A stretch of DNA of 64,000 nt from Streptosporangium sp. NBC_01756 (lineage in GTDB: Bacteria > Actinomycetota > Actinomycetes > Streptosporangiales > Streptosporangiaceae), in the NCBI RefSeq assembly GCF_035917975.1, contig NZ_CP109130.1, positions 4,154,001-4,218,000 on the forward strand, written 5' to 3'. The position numbers and the translations under genes are program-made. Each line of letters opens with the position of its first letter. Positions within the stretch are counted from its first letter, which is position 1. Below are positions 34,715 through 42,271 of the stretch, one piece after another. The notes under the pieces were generated by a model, which saw only the letters and a list, made by a program, of their open reading frames with translations, was not told the origin of the DNA and did not search any database.

Positions 34715-35614
34715 ATGGCAGTCATCGAGGTCAGCAACCTCCGCAAGCGATACCGTGACCGGCTCGCGGTGGACGACGTGTCGTTCGCCGTCGAGGAGGG
34801 CGAGATCTTCGGCGTTCTCGGCCCCAACGGCGCCGGCAAGACGACCACCGTCGAGTGCGTCGCCGGTCTGCGCACCCCCGACTCCGGCACCGTGAAGGTA
34901 CTCGGCGGCCTGAGCGGCGTCGAGCTCAAGGAGCGGCTCGGCGTCCAGCTGCAGAGCTCCGCGATGCCTGCGAAGATCAAGGTCTGGGAGGCGCTGGACC
35001 TGTACGCCTCCTTCTACCGGGCACCCGCCGACGCCGAGGCCCTGCTGGAGCGGGTCGGACTCGCCGGCAAGCGGAACGCCCCCTACGGCAAGCTCTCCGG
35101 CGGCCAGCAGCAGCGGCTGTCCATCGCGCTGGCACTGATCGGCGATCCCCGGGTGGCGATCCTGGACGAGCTGACCACCGGCCTCGACCCGCAGGCCCGC
35201 CGTGACACCTGGGAGCTCATCGAGCAGGTCCGTGCGGGCGGGGTGACGGTCGTTCTGGTCACCCACTTCATGGAGGAGGCCGAGCGGCTCTGCGACCGGA
35301 TCGCGGTGATCGACTCCGGCCGGGTGGTCGCCGTCGACAGCCCGTCCGGCCTGATCTCCCGGGTCGGCCGCCGGCAGTGCGTCCGGTTCCGGCCCTCCGG
35401 CGCATTCGACGACGCGGTGCTCAACGCCCGGCCCGAGGTGGAGGGAGTGAGCCGCGACGGCGACCGGGTCGAGGTCACCGGCACCGGAAACCTGCTGCTC
35501 GCGGTCACCACCGCGCTGGCCGAGGCAGGGGTCGTCCCCGGCGACCTACGGGTCGAGCAGGCCACTCTCGACGACGCCTTCCTCGCCCTCACCGGAAAGA
35601 AGATCTCCGCTTGA
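34715..35614 (+). CDS. ABC transporter ATP-binding protein (DrrA-like)
   Basis: 299 residues. Walker A GPNGAGKTTT, Q-loop LQLQSS, signature LSGGQQQRLSIA, Walker B VAILDELTTGLDP (with Glu as general base at DE) and H-loop THFMEEAE. The C-terminal extension (from about 220) is typical of ABC-2 exporters such as DrrA. ATG 34715 is the family start. It pairs with the permease 49 bp downstream; the substrate may be a drug or cell-envelope lipid. Control by the divergent two-component system is inferred. Confidence 0.94.
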   Translation: MAVIEVSNLRKRYRDRLAVDDVSFAVEEGEIFGVLGPNGAGKTTTVECVAGLRTPDSGTVKVLGGLSGVELKERLGVQLQSSAMPAKIKVWEALDLYASFYRAPADAEALLERVGLAGKRNAPYGKLSGGQQQRLSIALALIGDPRVAILDELTTGLDPQARRDTWELIEQVRAGGVTVVLVTHFMEEAERLCDRIAVIDSGRVVAVDSPSGLISRVGRRQCVRFRPSGAFDDAVLNARPEVEGVSRDGDRVEVTGTGNLLLAVTTALAEAGVVPGDLRVEQATLDDAFLALTGKKISA

Positions 35615-35663
35615 CCCCCACCTCGAACACGAGATCCGAGGACCCCACGCTGGAAGGACCGAG

Positions 35664-36398
35664 ATGAACAAGATGATCCTGACCGAGGCGAAGCTCTTCC
35701 TGCGGGATCCGAGCAGCCCGATCTTCGCGATCTTGCTCCCGCTGGGGCTCCTGCTGGGGCTCGGCAGTATCCCCGGCTTCCAGGAGGCGGATCCGTCGCT
35801 GGGCGGGCAGCGGGTGATCGACACCCAGCTCCCCGTCATGATGGTGATCGTCTCGGTGGTCTCGATGGCGATGACCGGACTGCCCGGCGTCCTGGTGGGC
35901 TACCGGGAGAGCGGCGTGCTGCGGCGGATGTCCACCACCCCGGTCAGCCCGGTCCGACTGCTGGTCGCCCAGGTCGTGAACAACGTCGCGGTGGTGGCCG
36001 TCGCAACCGCCCTGCTCGTCGGCCTGGGCAATCTCGTCCTCGGCGTGGCCGCGCCCAAGAACGTCCTGGGGTTCGTGGGCGTGTTCGTGCTCGGCAGCGC
36101 CTCGGTGTTCGGCATCGGCCTGCTGATCGCCGCCGTGGCGCCCAACGCCAAGGCCGCGCCCGGCATCGGCTCGCTCCTGATGTTCCCGCTGTTCTTCCTG
36201 GCCGGCATGTGGATCCCCCGCGAGCTCCTGCCGGACCTGGCCCGGCGGATCGGCGACTTCCTGCCGGTGGCGCCGTTCGGCCAGGCGCTCCGTGACACCT
36301 GGGCGGGCCATCCGCCGCAGCCGCTGCACCTGGTGGTCATGGCGGTGACCGTGCTCGTCACCGGGGTGCTGGCCGCGCGGCTGTTCCGCTGGGAGTGA
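35664..36398 (+). CDS. ABC-2 type transporter permease
   Basis: 244 residues with six hydrophobic helices. The ABC-2 signature near 85-100 (VGYRESGVLRRMSTTPVSP) and the late FLAGMWIPRELLP motif are clear. It forms the membrane part of the exporter with the preceding ATPase. ATG 35664 follows GGAAGGACCGAG. Confidence 0.92.
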   Translation: MNKMILTEAKLFLRDPSSPIFAILLPLGLLLGLGSIPGFQEADPSLGGQRVIDTQLPVMMVIVSVVSMAMTGLPGVLVGYRESGVLRRMSTTPVSPVRLLVAQVVNNVAVVAVATALLVGLGNLVLGVAAPKNVLGFVGVFVLGSASVFGIGLLIAAVAPNAKAAPGIGSLLMFPLFFLAGMWIPRELLPDLARRIGDFLPVAPFGQALRDTWAGHPPQPLHLVVMAVTVLVTGVLAARLFRWE

Positions 36399-36651
36399 CC
36401 GCCGGTACGGCCCGCACCCGAGGGTGCAGGCCGTACTTCGGTCAACCGATCGTTCTGCTTCCATGGTTCCCCCACGGCAAGGACGAAGGAGCTCACCGGA
36501 CGAGATCACCGGCACCGTCCGCCGGCTCGCCTCCGAGGACGCGGATTCCGTCGCCGGCGGTGACACCGCGGCTGACGGCGGCTCCACCACCTGAGCCGGT
36601 GGCCCGTGGTCATGCTGGGGACGTTCCCCTGACTCCCCGCGGAGACAGACC
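36399..36651. other. Gene-free region after the ABC exporter
   Basis: About 250 bp. Apart from the terminator at its left end, a 43-codon open frame from ATG 36463 was seen but has no ribosome site or recognisable product. Confidence 0.4.
36405..36436 (+). terminator. Terminator of the ABC exporter operon
   Basis: GTACGGCC-c-GCACCC-ga-GGGTGC-a-GGCCGTAC, 7 bp after the permease stop. Confidence 0.7.
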
Positions 36652-37050
36652 TCAGGGCCGGCTGTCGTAGGCCTCGCGGGCGTCGCGGACCTGTTCGATG
36701 TGGCTCTCCGCCCAGGTTTTGATGGCCAGCATGACCGGCTGGAGGTCATGGCCGAGTCCGGTGAGGGCGTAGTCGACGCGGACCGGCACCGAGGGGGTGA
36801 CCGTACGGGAGACCAGGCCGTCGCGCTCCAGGCCGCGCAGGGTCTGGGTGAGCATCTTCTGGCTGACACCGGCGATGATCCGGCCCAGGTCGCTGTAGCG
36901 CAGCGGGCCGTCCGCCAGAGCGTTCAGGATGAGGCTGACCCACTTGTCGCTGATCGTGTCGAGCAGTTCCCTGGCCGGGCAGACCGCCAGGTAGGCGTCG
37001 TAGGCGGCGCGCGCGTCATCTCGCCGCTGTGCGGTCGTCTGGGTGGCCAT
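36652..37050 (-). CDS. HxlR-family winged-helix regulator
   Basis: 132 residues. CPARELLDTISDKWVSLILNALADGPLRYSDLGRIIAGVSQKMLTQTLRGLERDGLVSR is the HxlR core in pattern, with the conserved N-terminal Cys (residue 24 region). Start ATG 37050 has GGAAGGGG upstream. It is divergent from the quinone-oxidoreductase-like gene, and a perfect 22-bp palindrome lies between them. Control of that oxidoreductase in response to electrophiles is the natural inference. Confidence 0.9.
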   Translation of the reverse strand: MATQTTAQRRDDARAAYDAYLAVCPARELLDTISDKWVSLILNALADGPLRYSDLGRIIAGVSQKMLTQTLRGLERDGLVSRTVTPSVPVRVDYALTGLGHDLQPVMLAIKTWAESHIEQVRDAREAYDSRP

Positions 37051-37068
37051 GGCGCCCCTTCCGGTGCG

Positions 37069-37090
37069 GTACGCACTCCCGAGTGCGTAC
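37069..37090. promoter_or_regulatory. HxlR operator candidate
   Basis: Perfect 10-2-10 palindrome GTACGCACTC-CC-GAGTGCGTAC in the 101-bp divergent promoter between the HxlR gene and the oxidoreductase gene, 19 bp from the HxlR start codon. Confidence 0.7.
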
Positions 37091-37151
37091 TTTCCAGCAG
37101 AGAGTAACACTCCATAAGTTCGTCCCATCGACGAGAGCGATGGAGGCAGCG

Positions 37152-38087
37152 ATGCGTGCAGTGGTGGTCCGTTCGTTCGGCGGGTCCGAGGTTCTGCGGA
37201 CCGAGGAGGTGCCGGTTCCTCCGACCGGCGCCGGTCAGGTCCGGATACGGGTGGAGGCGGCGGGCGTCAACCCCGTCGATGCGGCGGTCCGCACCGGAGC
37301 GCTCGTCGAAGCCGGCCTGGCGGAGCGTCGGGCGGTCCACGGCCTCGGCTGGGACGTGGCCGGAGTGGTCGAGGAGATCGGTGCCGGGGTCGACGGGTTC
37401 GTACCGGGTGACCGGGTGATCGGCCTGGCGGACCGGCTCGACCTGCCGCTCGGCGCCTATGCCGAGCAGATCGTGCTGGACGCCGGCGCGGTGGCCCCCG
37501 CTCCCACCCGCGCCACTGCGGCACAGGCGGCCACGCTCCCACTCAACGGCCTCACCGCCGACCAGGCCCTGGACCTCGCGGGCCTGGTCGAAGGCCAGAT
37601 CCTGCTGGTGACCGGGGCCGCGGGCGGGGTGGGCGGCTATGCCGTCGAGCTGGCCGTGGCGCGCGGGCTGCGGGTGGTCGCGGTGGCGGGCGTCGACGAC
37701 GAGGAACTCGTCCGGGGGTTCGGGGCGGAGTTCTTCGTACCCCGCGACGCCGAACTGGGCTCCGCCGTACGGGAGCTGGTGCCGGGTGGGGCGCACGGCG
37801 CGGTCGACGCCGCCGCGGTGGGCACCGCCGCGCTCACCGCGGTACGCAACGGAGGCTCCTTCGTGGCCGTGCTCGGCGGTGCGGCACCCGTCCCGCTGCG
37901 CGGCACCCGGGTGGGCAACGTCTGGATACGGGCCGACGGATCCCGGCTCGCCGAGTTGGCCGGGCTGGCCGACGACGGACGGCTGACCCTCCGGGTCGCC
38001 GGCACCTTCCCGCTCGCCCAGGCCGCGGCCGCCCACGAACGCCTCGCCGCCGGCGGCCTCCGCGGCCGCCTCGTCCTGCTTCCCTGA
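37152..38087 (+). CDS. NADP-dependent MDR-family (quinone) oxidoreductase
   Basis: 311 residues of the zinc-free medium-chain dehydrogenase/reductase family. N-terminal MRAVVVRSFGGSEVL and the Rossmann motif LLVTGAAGGVGGYAVELA are typical of quinone reductase-like enzymes; no structural or catalytic zinc Cys set is seen. It would reduce quinones or alkenals with NADPH. ATG 37152 has GGAGG 5 bp before it and was preferred to ATG 37140. Divergent from the HxlR gene with a shared operator. Confidence 0.9.
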   Translation: MRAVVVRSFGGSEVLRTEEVPVPPTGAGQVRIRVEAAGVNPVDAAVRTGALVEAGLAERRAVHGLGWDVAGVVEEIGAGVDGFVPGDRVIGLADRLDLPLGAYAEQIVLDAGAVAPAPTRATAAQAATLPLNGLTADQALDLAGLVEGQILLVTGAAGGVGGYAVELAVARGLRVVAVAGVDDEELVRGFGAEFFVPRDAELGSAVRELVPGGAHGAVDAAAVGTAALTAVRNGGSFVAVLGGAAPVPLRGTRVGNVWIRADGSRLAELAGLADDGRLTLRVAGTFPLAQAAAAHERLAAGGLRGRLVLLP

Positions 38088-38132
38088 CCGGCCTTCCCTG
38101 ACCGGCCGGTACGGCGAGGCCGCGCCGGGCCC

Positions 38133-39062
38133 TCACGCGGCGCGGTGCTCCTGCGGGCTGACGCCGAACACTCGCTTGAAGGCGGTGCTCAGCGCGAAGG
38201 AACTGCCGTAGCCGACCTGCCGGGCCACCGCGCCGATGGTGGCGTCGGTCTCGCGCAGCAGATCGGCGGCCATGGCCAGCCGCCACTCCGTGAGGAACGT
38301 CATGGGCGGCTCCCCGACCAGCTCGGTGAAACGGCGGGCCAGCGACGCCCGGGAGACGCCGCTCCCGGCGGCCAGCTCGGCCACGGTCCAGGGATGGGCC
38401 GGGTTGTTGTGGAGCATCCGCAGCGCCCGGCCCACCACGGGGTCGCTCTGCGCGCGGTACCAGGCGGGGGCCTTCGCCTCCGGGCGGGAGAACCAGGCCC
38501 GGAGCACGGCGATGAGCAGCAGGTCGAGCAGCCGGTCGAGAACGGCCTCCTGCCCCGGCTCGTCCTTGACGATCTCGTCGCCGAGCAGCGGGATGAGCGG
38601 ACAGTTCCAGGCGTCTTCGGGCAGGACCAGCAGGGCGGGCAGGGCCGCGAGCAGCCGCCGGCTGATCTCGCCGCGCATCTGGTAGGTGCCGGTGATCATC
38701 ATCGTCGAGCCGTCCGGGCTGTTGCCCCAGGTGCGTACGCCCAGGTCCATCGCCTGGGTCAGGGGCTCGCCCTGCGGGGTGAAGCAGTGCTGCCCGGGCT
38801 GGATCACCACCTGGGGCGGGGTGGCCGGATCGTCGGCCACCGTGTAGGGGTCGGGACCGCGCATGATCGCGACGTCTCCCGGGCGGAGCCGGACCGTCGC
38901 CCCGTTGTCGGGGACCAACCACGCCTGACCTCGCATCATCGCCACCAGGGTGAGCGGTGCCCGATCCTGGATCCGCAGGGACCAGGGCGGCTCCAGGATC
39001 GACCGCAGCAGGAAGGCTCCTCTGGCTCTGGGCCCGTCCAGGAGCCCGGCGAGTGCATCCAT
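38133..39062 (-). CDS. AraC-family regulator with cupin sensor domain
   Basis: 309 residues. The cupin-like AraC-binding domain (about 25-185, with LRPGDVAIMRGPDPYTV) precedes two HTH motifs at 205-305 (WTVAELAAGSGVSRASLARRFTELVGEPPMTFL and IGAVARQVGYGSSFALSTAFKRVFGVSP in pattern). Such regulators normally control a divergent NAD(P)H-binding protein gene; only a remnant of that gene remains here. They also often neighbour DUF1772 genes, and one is present. Confidence 0.92.
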   Translation of the reverse strand: MDALAGLLDGPRARGAFLLRSILEPPWSLRIQDRAPLTLVAMMRGQAWLVPDNGATVRLRPGDVAIMRGPDPYTVADDPATPPQVVIQPGQHCFTPQGEPLTQAMDLGVRTWGNSPDGSTMMITGTYQMRGEISRRLLAALPALLVLPEDAWNCPLIPLLGDEIVKDEPGQEAVLDRLLDLLLIAVLRAWFSRPEAKAPAWYRAQSDPVVGRALRMLHNNPAHPWTVAELAAGSGVSRASLARRFTELVGEPPMTFLTEWRLAMAADLLRETDATIGAVARQVGYGSSFALSTAFKRVFGVSPQEHRAA

Positions 39063-39144
39063 GCGCTCGATATTAGACGCTCAAACATGGAATTGAACTT
39101 CTCAGCCATGTTCCGTCTCACGGTAACCGGCTTCACTTAGTGGC

Positions 39145-39366
39145 ATGACGGAGAGCACGCACCAGCGAATCCGGCCGTCCGGCCGGGGCGATGAAGAGGC
39201 TCGGGCCAGTGCGGAGGCGACGCCGCCGGCCTCGCTGTCCACCGAGGTCCTGGACGGCCGCGCTGCCCATCTGACCGGCGACGTCCGGCGCGCACCGGGC
39301 CGGGCACCCCGAAACTTCACCGGCTACGCGCGTGACGCCGCGGCGACCGGCGTCTGGAGACGCTGA
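39145..39366 (+). pseudogene. NmrA-like NAD(P)-binding protein remnant (internal deletion)
   Basis: A 73-codon frame that starts MTESTHQR, like NmrA-family openings, but lacks the Rossmann glycines and everything else in the body of the protein. The end, DVRRAPGRAPRNFTGYARDAAATGVW, matches the usual C-terminus of this family (V-x-G-R-x-P-R-x-F-x-x-Y-x-R-x-x-A-A-T-G-x-W). The layout AraC, NmrA, DUF1772 supports loss of a once functional gene by internal deletion; no protein function is expected. Confidence 0.6.
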
Positions 39367-39440
39367 AAAGCCAGACGTCATGGACACCGGCGCGTTCTCG
39401 GGGACGCGCCGGGGTCCTTTCCCCTCTCCTGGAGATTGGC

Positions 39441-39941
39441 ATGTTCGAAATGCTCAGAAGCGCCACACTGGCCGCGGCCACCCTGACCACCGGGCTGATG
39501 GCAGGCCTGTTCTACGCGTACGCCTGCTCGGTCATGCTCGGCCTGGGCCGTACGGACGACCGGACCTTCGTCGACGCGATGCAGTGGATCAACGTGAAGA
39601 TCATCAACGGCTGGTTCCTCGTCCCCTTCCTGGGCGCGCCGATCCTGATCGTGCTGACCGGCGTGCTTATCCTCCGCGGAGACGGACGGTCCGCGCTGCC
39701 GTGGATCGTGGCCGCCCTCGTCCTGTACGGCATGACCCTGGCCATCACCTTCGCCGTCAACGTGCCGCTCAACAACCGGCTCGCCGCGGCCGGAGCACCC
39801 GATGGCATCGCCGATCTCGCGGCCGTGCGCGAGGCCTTCGAGACGACGTGGAACCGCTGGAACATCGCCCGTGCGGTGACCTCCACCGCGGCGTTCGGCT
39901 GCCTTGTCTGGGCCCTGGTGCTGCCCGGGAGCACCGGCTGA
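39441..39941 (+). CDS. DUF1772 (anthrone oxygenase-like) membrane protein
   Basis: 166 residues, four membrane helices (about 9-30, 52-75, 84-104, 142-160). The pattern LTTGLMAGLFYAYACSVMLGL, the NVPLNNRL motif and WNRWNIARAVTSTAAF are those of DUF1772/anthrone oxygenase-like proteins. Start ATG 39441 follows CTGGAGATTGGC. Function in bacteria is unclear; it belongs with the AraC gene and decayed NmrA gene as one former module. Confidence 0.85.
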   Translation: MFEMLRSATLAAATLTTGLMAGLFYAYACSVMLGLGRTDDRTFVDAMQWINVKIINGWFLVPFLGAPILIVLTGVLILRGDGRSALPWIVAALVLYGMTLAITFAVNVPLNNRLAAAGAPDGIADLAAVREAFETTWNRWNIARAVTSTAAFGCLVWALVLPGSTG

Positions 39942-40210
39942 CGGCGACCGGCCCCCTCGCGGTACCGGGCCGTCGGGGCCCGGTACGCGGGCCACTGGGA
40001 GATCATCGACTACGCCGATGGCGCCGGGCCCGTCGTGCCCGGCGGGACCTCCGGTCGACTCGCTGAGACGCCGGGCCAGATGCGGCCCCCGGTGTGACCG
40101 TGTCCCCGGCGGCTGTTTCGCCGGCCGGCCGTGAGTTGTCTACCTGCGGCCACCTCCCGGCCCTGTTCGAGCAGCACCCCGCCGAGCACGGGCACCGTGC
40201 GCGGGCACCG
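39942..40210. other. Gene-free gap
   Basis: About 270 bp between the DUF1772 gene and the convergent hydrolase gene; I see no gene, repeat or clear terminator in it. Confidence 0.5.
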
Positions 40211-40768
40211 TCAACGCGCCGCCACCCAGTCGGCCACGGTCGTGACATCCGCCTGTTGGGGAAACACCTTTTCGGTGAGTACCCGGTGCACCTCCGGGTC
40301 GGCGTCGAGGCATCCGTCGGCCAGCACGGTGAGGCCGAAGTCCAGGTCGGCCGCCTGGCGCAGGGTGGACAGCACGACGCCGCTCGTGGCGATGCCGGTG
40401 AGGACGAGATGATCGATGTCACCGGCCCGCAGAACCATGTCGAGGTCACTGCCGGCGAACGCGCTGACACGTCGCTTCGTGACAAGGATGTCGCCGGGCT
40501 CGGGTGCCACCTCCGGATGGATCTGGGTGGCCTGGTCGCTGCCGGCCGCTCCCGTGATGCGCGTGAGCCCACCGAACATCTTGTTGCGGGTGCTGACCTC
40601 CGGGTACCCGGAGCGGAACCCGACGACCGCATAGATCACGGGAAGGCCGCCCGCCCGGGCAGCGTCGATCGCCTCGCGCAGACGCGGCAGGTAGGTGGGA
40701 TCGGGATAACGGTCGACGACGACGCGTTGGACATCCATGACGAGGAGAGCGTGTTTGGCCACCGTCAC
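40211..40768 (-). CDS. Isochorismatase-like hydrolase without the nucleophilic cysteine
   Basis: 185 residues with the isochorismatase fold: ALLVMDVQ (catalytic Asp14), ILVTKRRVSAF (catalytic Lys) and HLVLTGIATSGVVLSTLRQAADLDF, which is the strand that normally carries the Cys nucleophile as in GVATNVCV. Here the position reads SGVV, so the usual cysteine-hydrolase chemistry is not expected. This variant is common in actinobacteria; it may bind or act on a substrate by another route, as true isochorismatases do. Divergent from a TetR gene with operator-like repeats between them. Confidence 0.85.
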   Translation of the reverse strand: MTVAKHALLVMDVQRVVVDRYPDPTYLPRLREAIDAARAGGLPVIYAVVGFRSGYPEVSTRNKMFGGLTRITGAAGSDQATQIHPEVAPEPGDILVTKRRVSAFAGSDLDMVLRAGDIDHLVLTGIATSGVVLSTLRQAADLDFGLTVLADGCLDADPEVHRVLTEKVFPQQADVTTVADWVAAR

Positions 40769-40787
40769 CCTTCCGTACCGCAGAGAT

Positions 40788-40854
40788 AAGTCATCAGTTG
40801 ATTACTTGGTAACGTAATCATGTCCCGAGGCTATGTCAACAAGTGATTACTTGA
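40788..40854. promoter_or_regulatory. TetR operator array between hydrolase and TetR genes
   Basis: Three overlapping dyads: AAGTCAT-N6-ATTACTT (40788-40807), GATTAC-N8-GTAATC (40800-40819) and TCAA-c-AAGT-GATT-ACTTGA (40836-40854). The word GATTACTTG occurs twice (40800 and 40845). The first two lie just upstream of the hydrolase start; the third is 70 bp before the TetR start. Confidence 0.6.
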
Positions 40855-40924
40855 TGCCGTCGCAGCGCCGTACGCGGCGGCACGTCGGAGTTTCGTGCGG
40901 GACGACTCGTGAGGGAGGTCGCCG

Positions 40925-41581
40925 GTGACGACGGGAAAAACCAACGGATCTCCGGACGACGCCGCCGATCCGCGTACCGCCGGGCAGCCCGCCGGAGGTC
41001 GCCGGAGGCGGGACGCGATGGCGACCCGTGAGGCGCTCCTGCAGGCCGCGCACAGCCGGTTCATCCGCCTTGGGTACGACCGCACGACGCTCCGGGACGT
41101 CGCCGCGGACGTCGGGGTCAACCTCGCCCTCATCAAGCGGTACTTCGACTCGAAAGAGGGCCTGTTCAAAGCGGCGCTGGCGTCCGCACCCCGATCCCTG
41201 GGAGGTGCGGGCGAGTTCCCCCGAGACCGTGCCGCCCTCGCCGAGGCCCTCAGCCACCAGTTGTCGGCCGGCGCCTGGCCGGAATCCGGCGAGCACCCGG
41301 TGCTGATGTTGTTGCGCGTCTCCGGCGACGAGCGGGTGGACAGCCTGCGCAGGCAGGCCTTGCAGGACTTCAGCCGACAGGTGCTCGAGGCCTCGGGCAC
41401 GCAAGGGGGGCAGGACGACGACGAACGCCTGCTGAGGGCGGAGCTCGTGGTCGCGCTGGGCGTCGGCGTCGCTGTCGTACGGTCCGCCGTCGGTCTGCAG
41501 CCCCTGCGCGACGCGACCTCCGACGATCTGATCGGCCCGCTTCGCGATGTCGTCGACATCCTGCTCGCGCCCCCACGCTGA
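40925..41581 (+). CDS. TetR-family regulator
   Basis: 218 residues. A basic 28-residue leader (GRRRRDAMATREALL) precedes the HTH, LLQAAHSRFIRLGYDRTTLRDVAADVGVNLALIKRYFDSKEGLF in pattern, in which the recognition helix ends LIKRYF instead of the common FYYHF. The C-terminal domain is of the DUF type found in small-molecule-sensing TetRs. It probably represses the divergent isochorismatase-like gene and itself through the GATTACTTG repeats. Confidence 0.88.
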   Translation: MTTGKTNGSPDDAADPRTAGQPAGGRRRRDAMATREALLQAAHSRFIRLGYDRTTLRDVAADVGVNLALIKRYFDSKEGLFKAALASAPRSLGGAGEFPRDRAALAEALSHQLSAGAWPESGEHPVLMLLRVSGDERVDSLRRQALQDFSRQVLEASGTQGGQDDDERLLRAELVVALGVGVAVVRSAVGLQPLRDATSDDLIGPLRDVVDILLAPPR

Positions 41582-41635
41582 TCGATCCCGAGCCGCTACA
41601 GGTCCTGCACGGAGACGCGATCGCGACACGGGCGG

Positions 41636-42202
41636 CTACGTGGCCCGGCCGGTTCGCCAGCGGGCCTGTTTGACACGGTTCCCGCACAGTTGCATCGAGC
41701 ACCAGCGGCCCGTCCGGGATCGGGAGTGGTCGTAGAAGGCCCATTGGCAACCGTCGTTGGCGCAGGCTTTCAGGCGGGGCCATGTCCCGTCGGCCAGTGC
41801 TGCCGCCGTCGCGCCGACGACCCGGCCGACCACGGCGTCCATGCCGTCGCCGTGGTCGACGAGGACGACGCCGTCCGGTGTGAACGCGATGCCGGCGCCG
41901 GACCGGCGGGCGGCATCGGTGAGGGTCGCGGCGGTGGAGGCGGGAAGCGGCAGCCGATCGTGATTGGCGAGAAGGGCCTTTCGGAGGGATTCGCGCAGGG
42001 CGATCGCCCACGCGAGCCCTTCGGCGTCCGTCGTGCCCTGGATGCCGTGCCCACCCGCCCAGTCGGCCCATGAGGCGGGCTCGGCGAAACGGTCGGTCCC
42101 GGCGTCGATGTCACGGGTGTTCACGAATGCGCGAACGAACTCCAGCCCTCCGGGTGCCGGGGAGACCAACGGGGCCGACAGGGCCGACTCTGTGTCAGGC
42201 AT
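41636..42202 (-). CDS. CGNR zinc-finger (ABATE domain) regulator
   Basis: 188 residues. The C-terminal CGNR zinc finger is complete: C-x4-C (CANDGC), WAFYDHSRSRTGRWCSMQLCGNRVKQAR. The N-terminal ABATE domain (FVRAFVNTRDIDAG... LRESLRKAL) is the stress-linked partner domain. These are one-component transcription regulators. Divergent from the MFS gene, with a phased TAACC/GGTTA array covering the 56-bp intergenic region, suggesting it controls the exporter. Confidence 0.9.
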   Translation of the reverse strand: MPDTESALSAPLVSPAPGGLEFVRAFVNTRDIDAGTDRFAEPASWADWAGGHGIQGTTDAEGLAWAIALRESLRKALLANHDRLPLPASTAATLTDAARRSGAGIAFTPDGVVLVDHGDGMDAVVGRVVGATAAALADGTWPRLKACANDGCQWAFYDHSRSRTGRWCSMQLCGNRVKQARWRTGRAT

Positions 42203-42211
42203 ACCTCATTG

Positions 42212-42271
42212 TAACCCTTATTGCTTTTATGATGGTTATTTGGCTAACCTTCAAACTCATGACAACGGTTA
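42212..42271. promoter_or_regulatory. Helically phased TAACC/GGTTA operator array
   Basis: TAACC at 42212-42216, GGTTA at 42234-42238, TAACC at 42245-42249 and GGTTA at 42267-42271. Spacing between starts is 22, 11 and 22 bp, so all four half-sites are on the same DNA face. The last overlaps the first codons of the MFS gene. The middle pair loosely resembles an iron box (11 of 19 positions), which I do not consider sufficient. Confidence 0.6.

Noticed and set aside
36463-36594. Small open frame MVPPRQGRRSSP... after the ABC exporter
   Set aside because: No ribosome site, no recognisable family, and low-complexity end; too short to support.
42234-42252. IdeR/DmdR iron box in the MFS promoter
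   Set aside because: Only the right half agrees well (11 of 19 positions overall); the phased TAACC/GGTTA array explains the same bases better.
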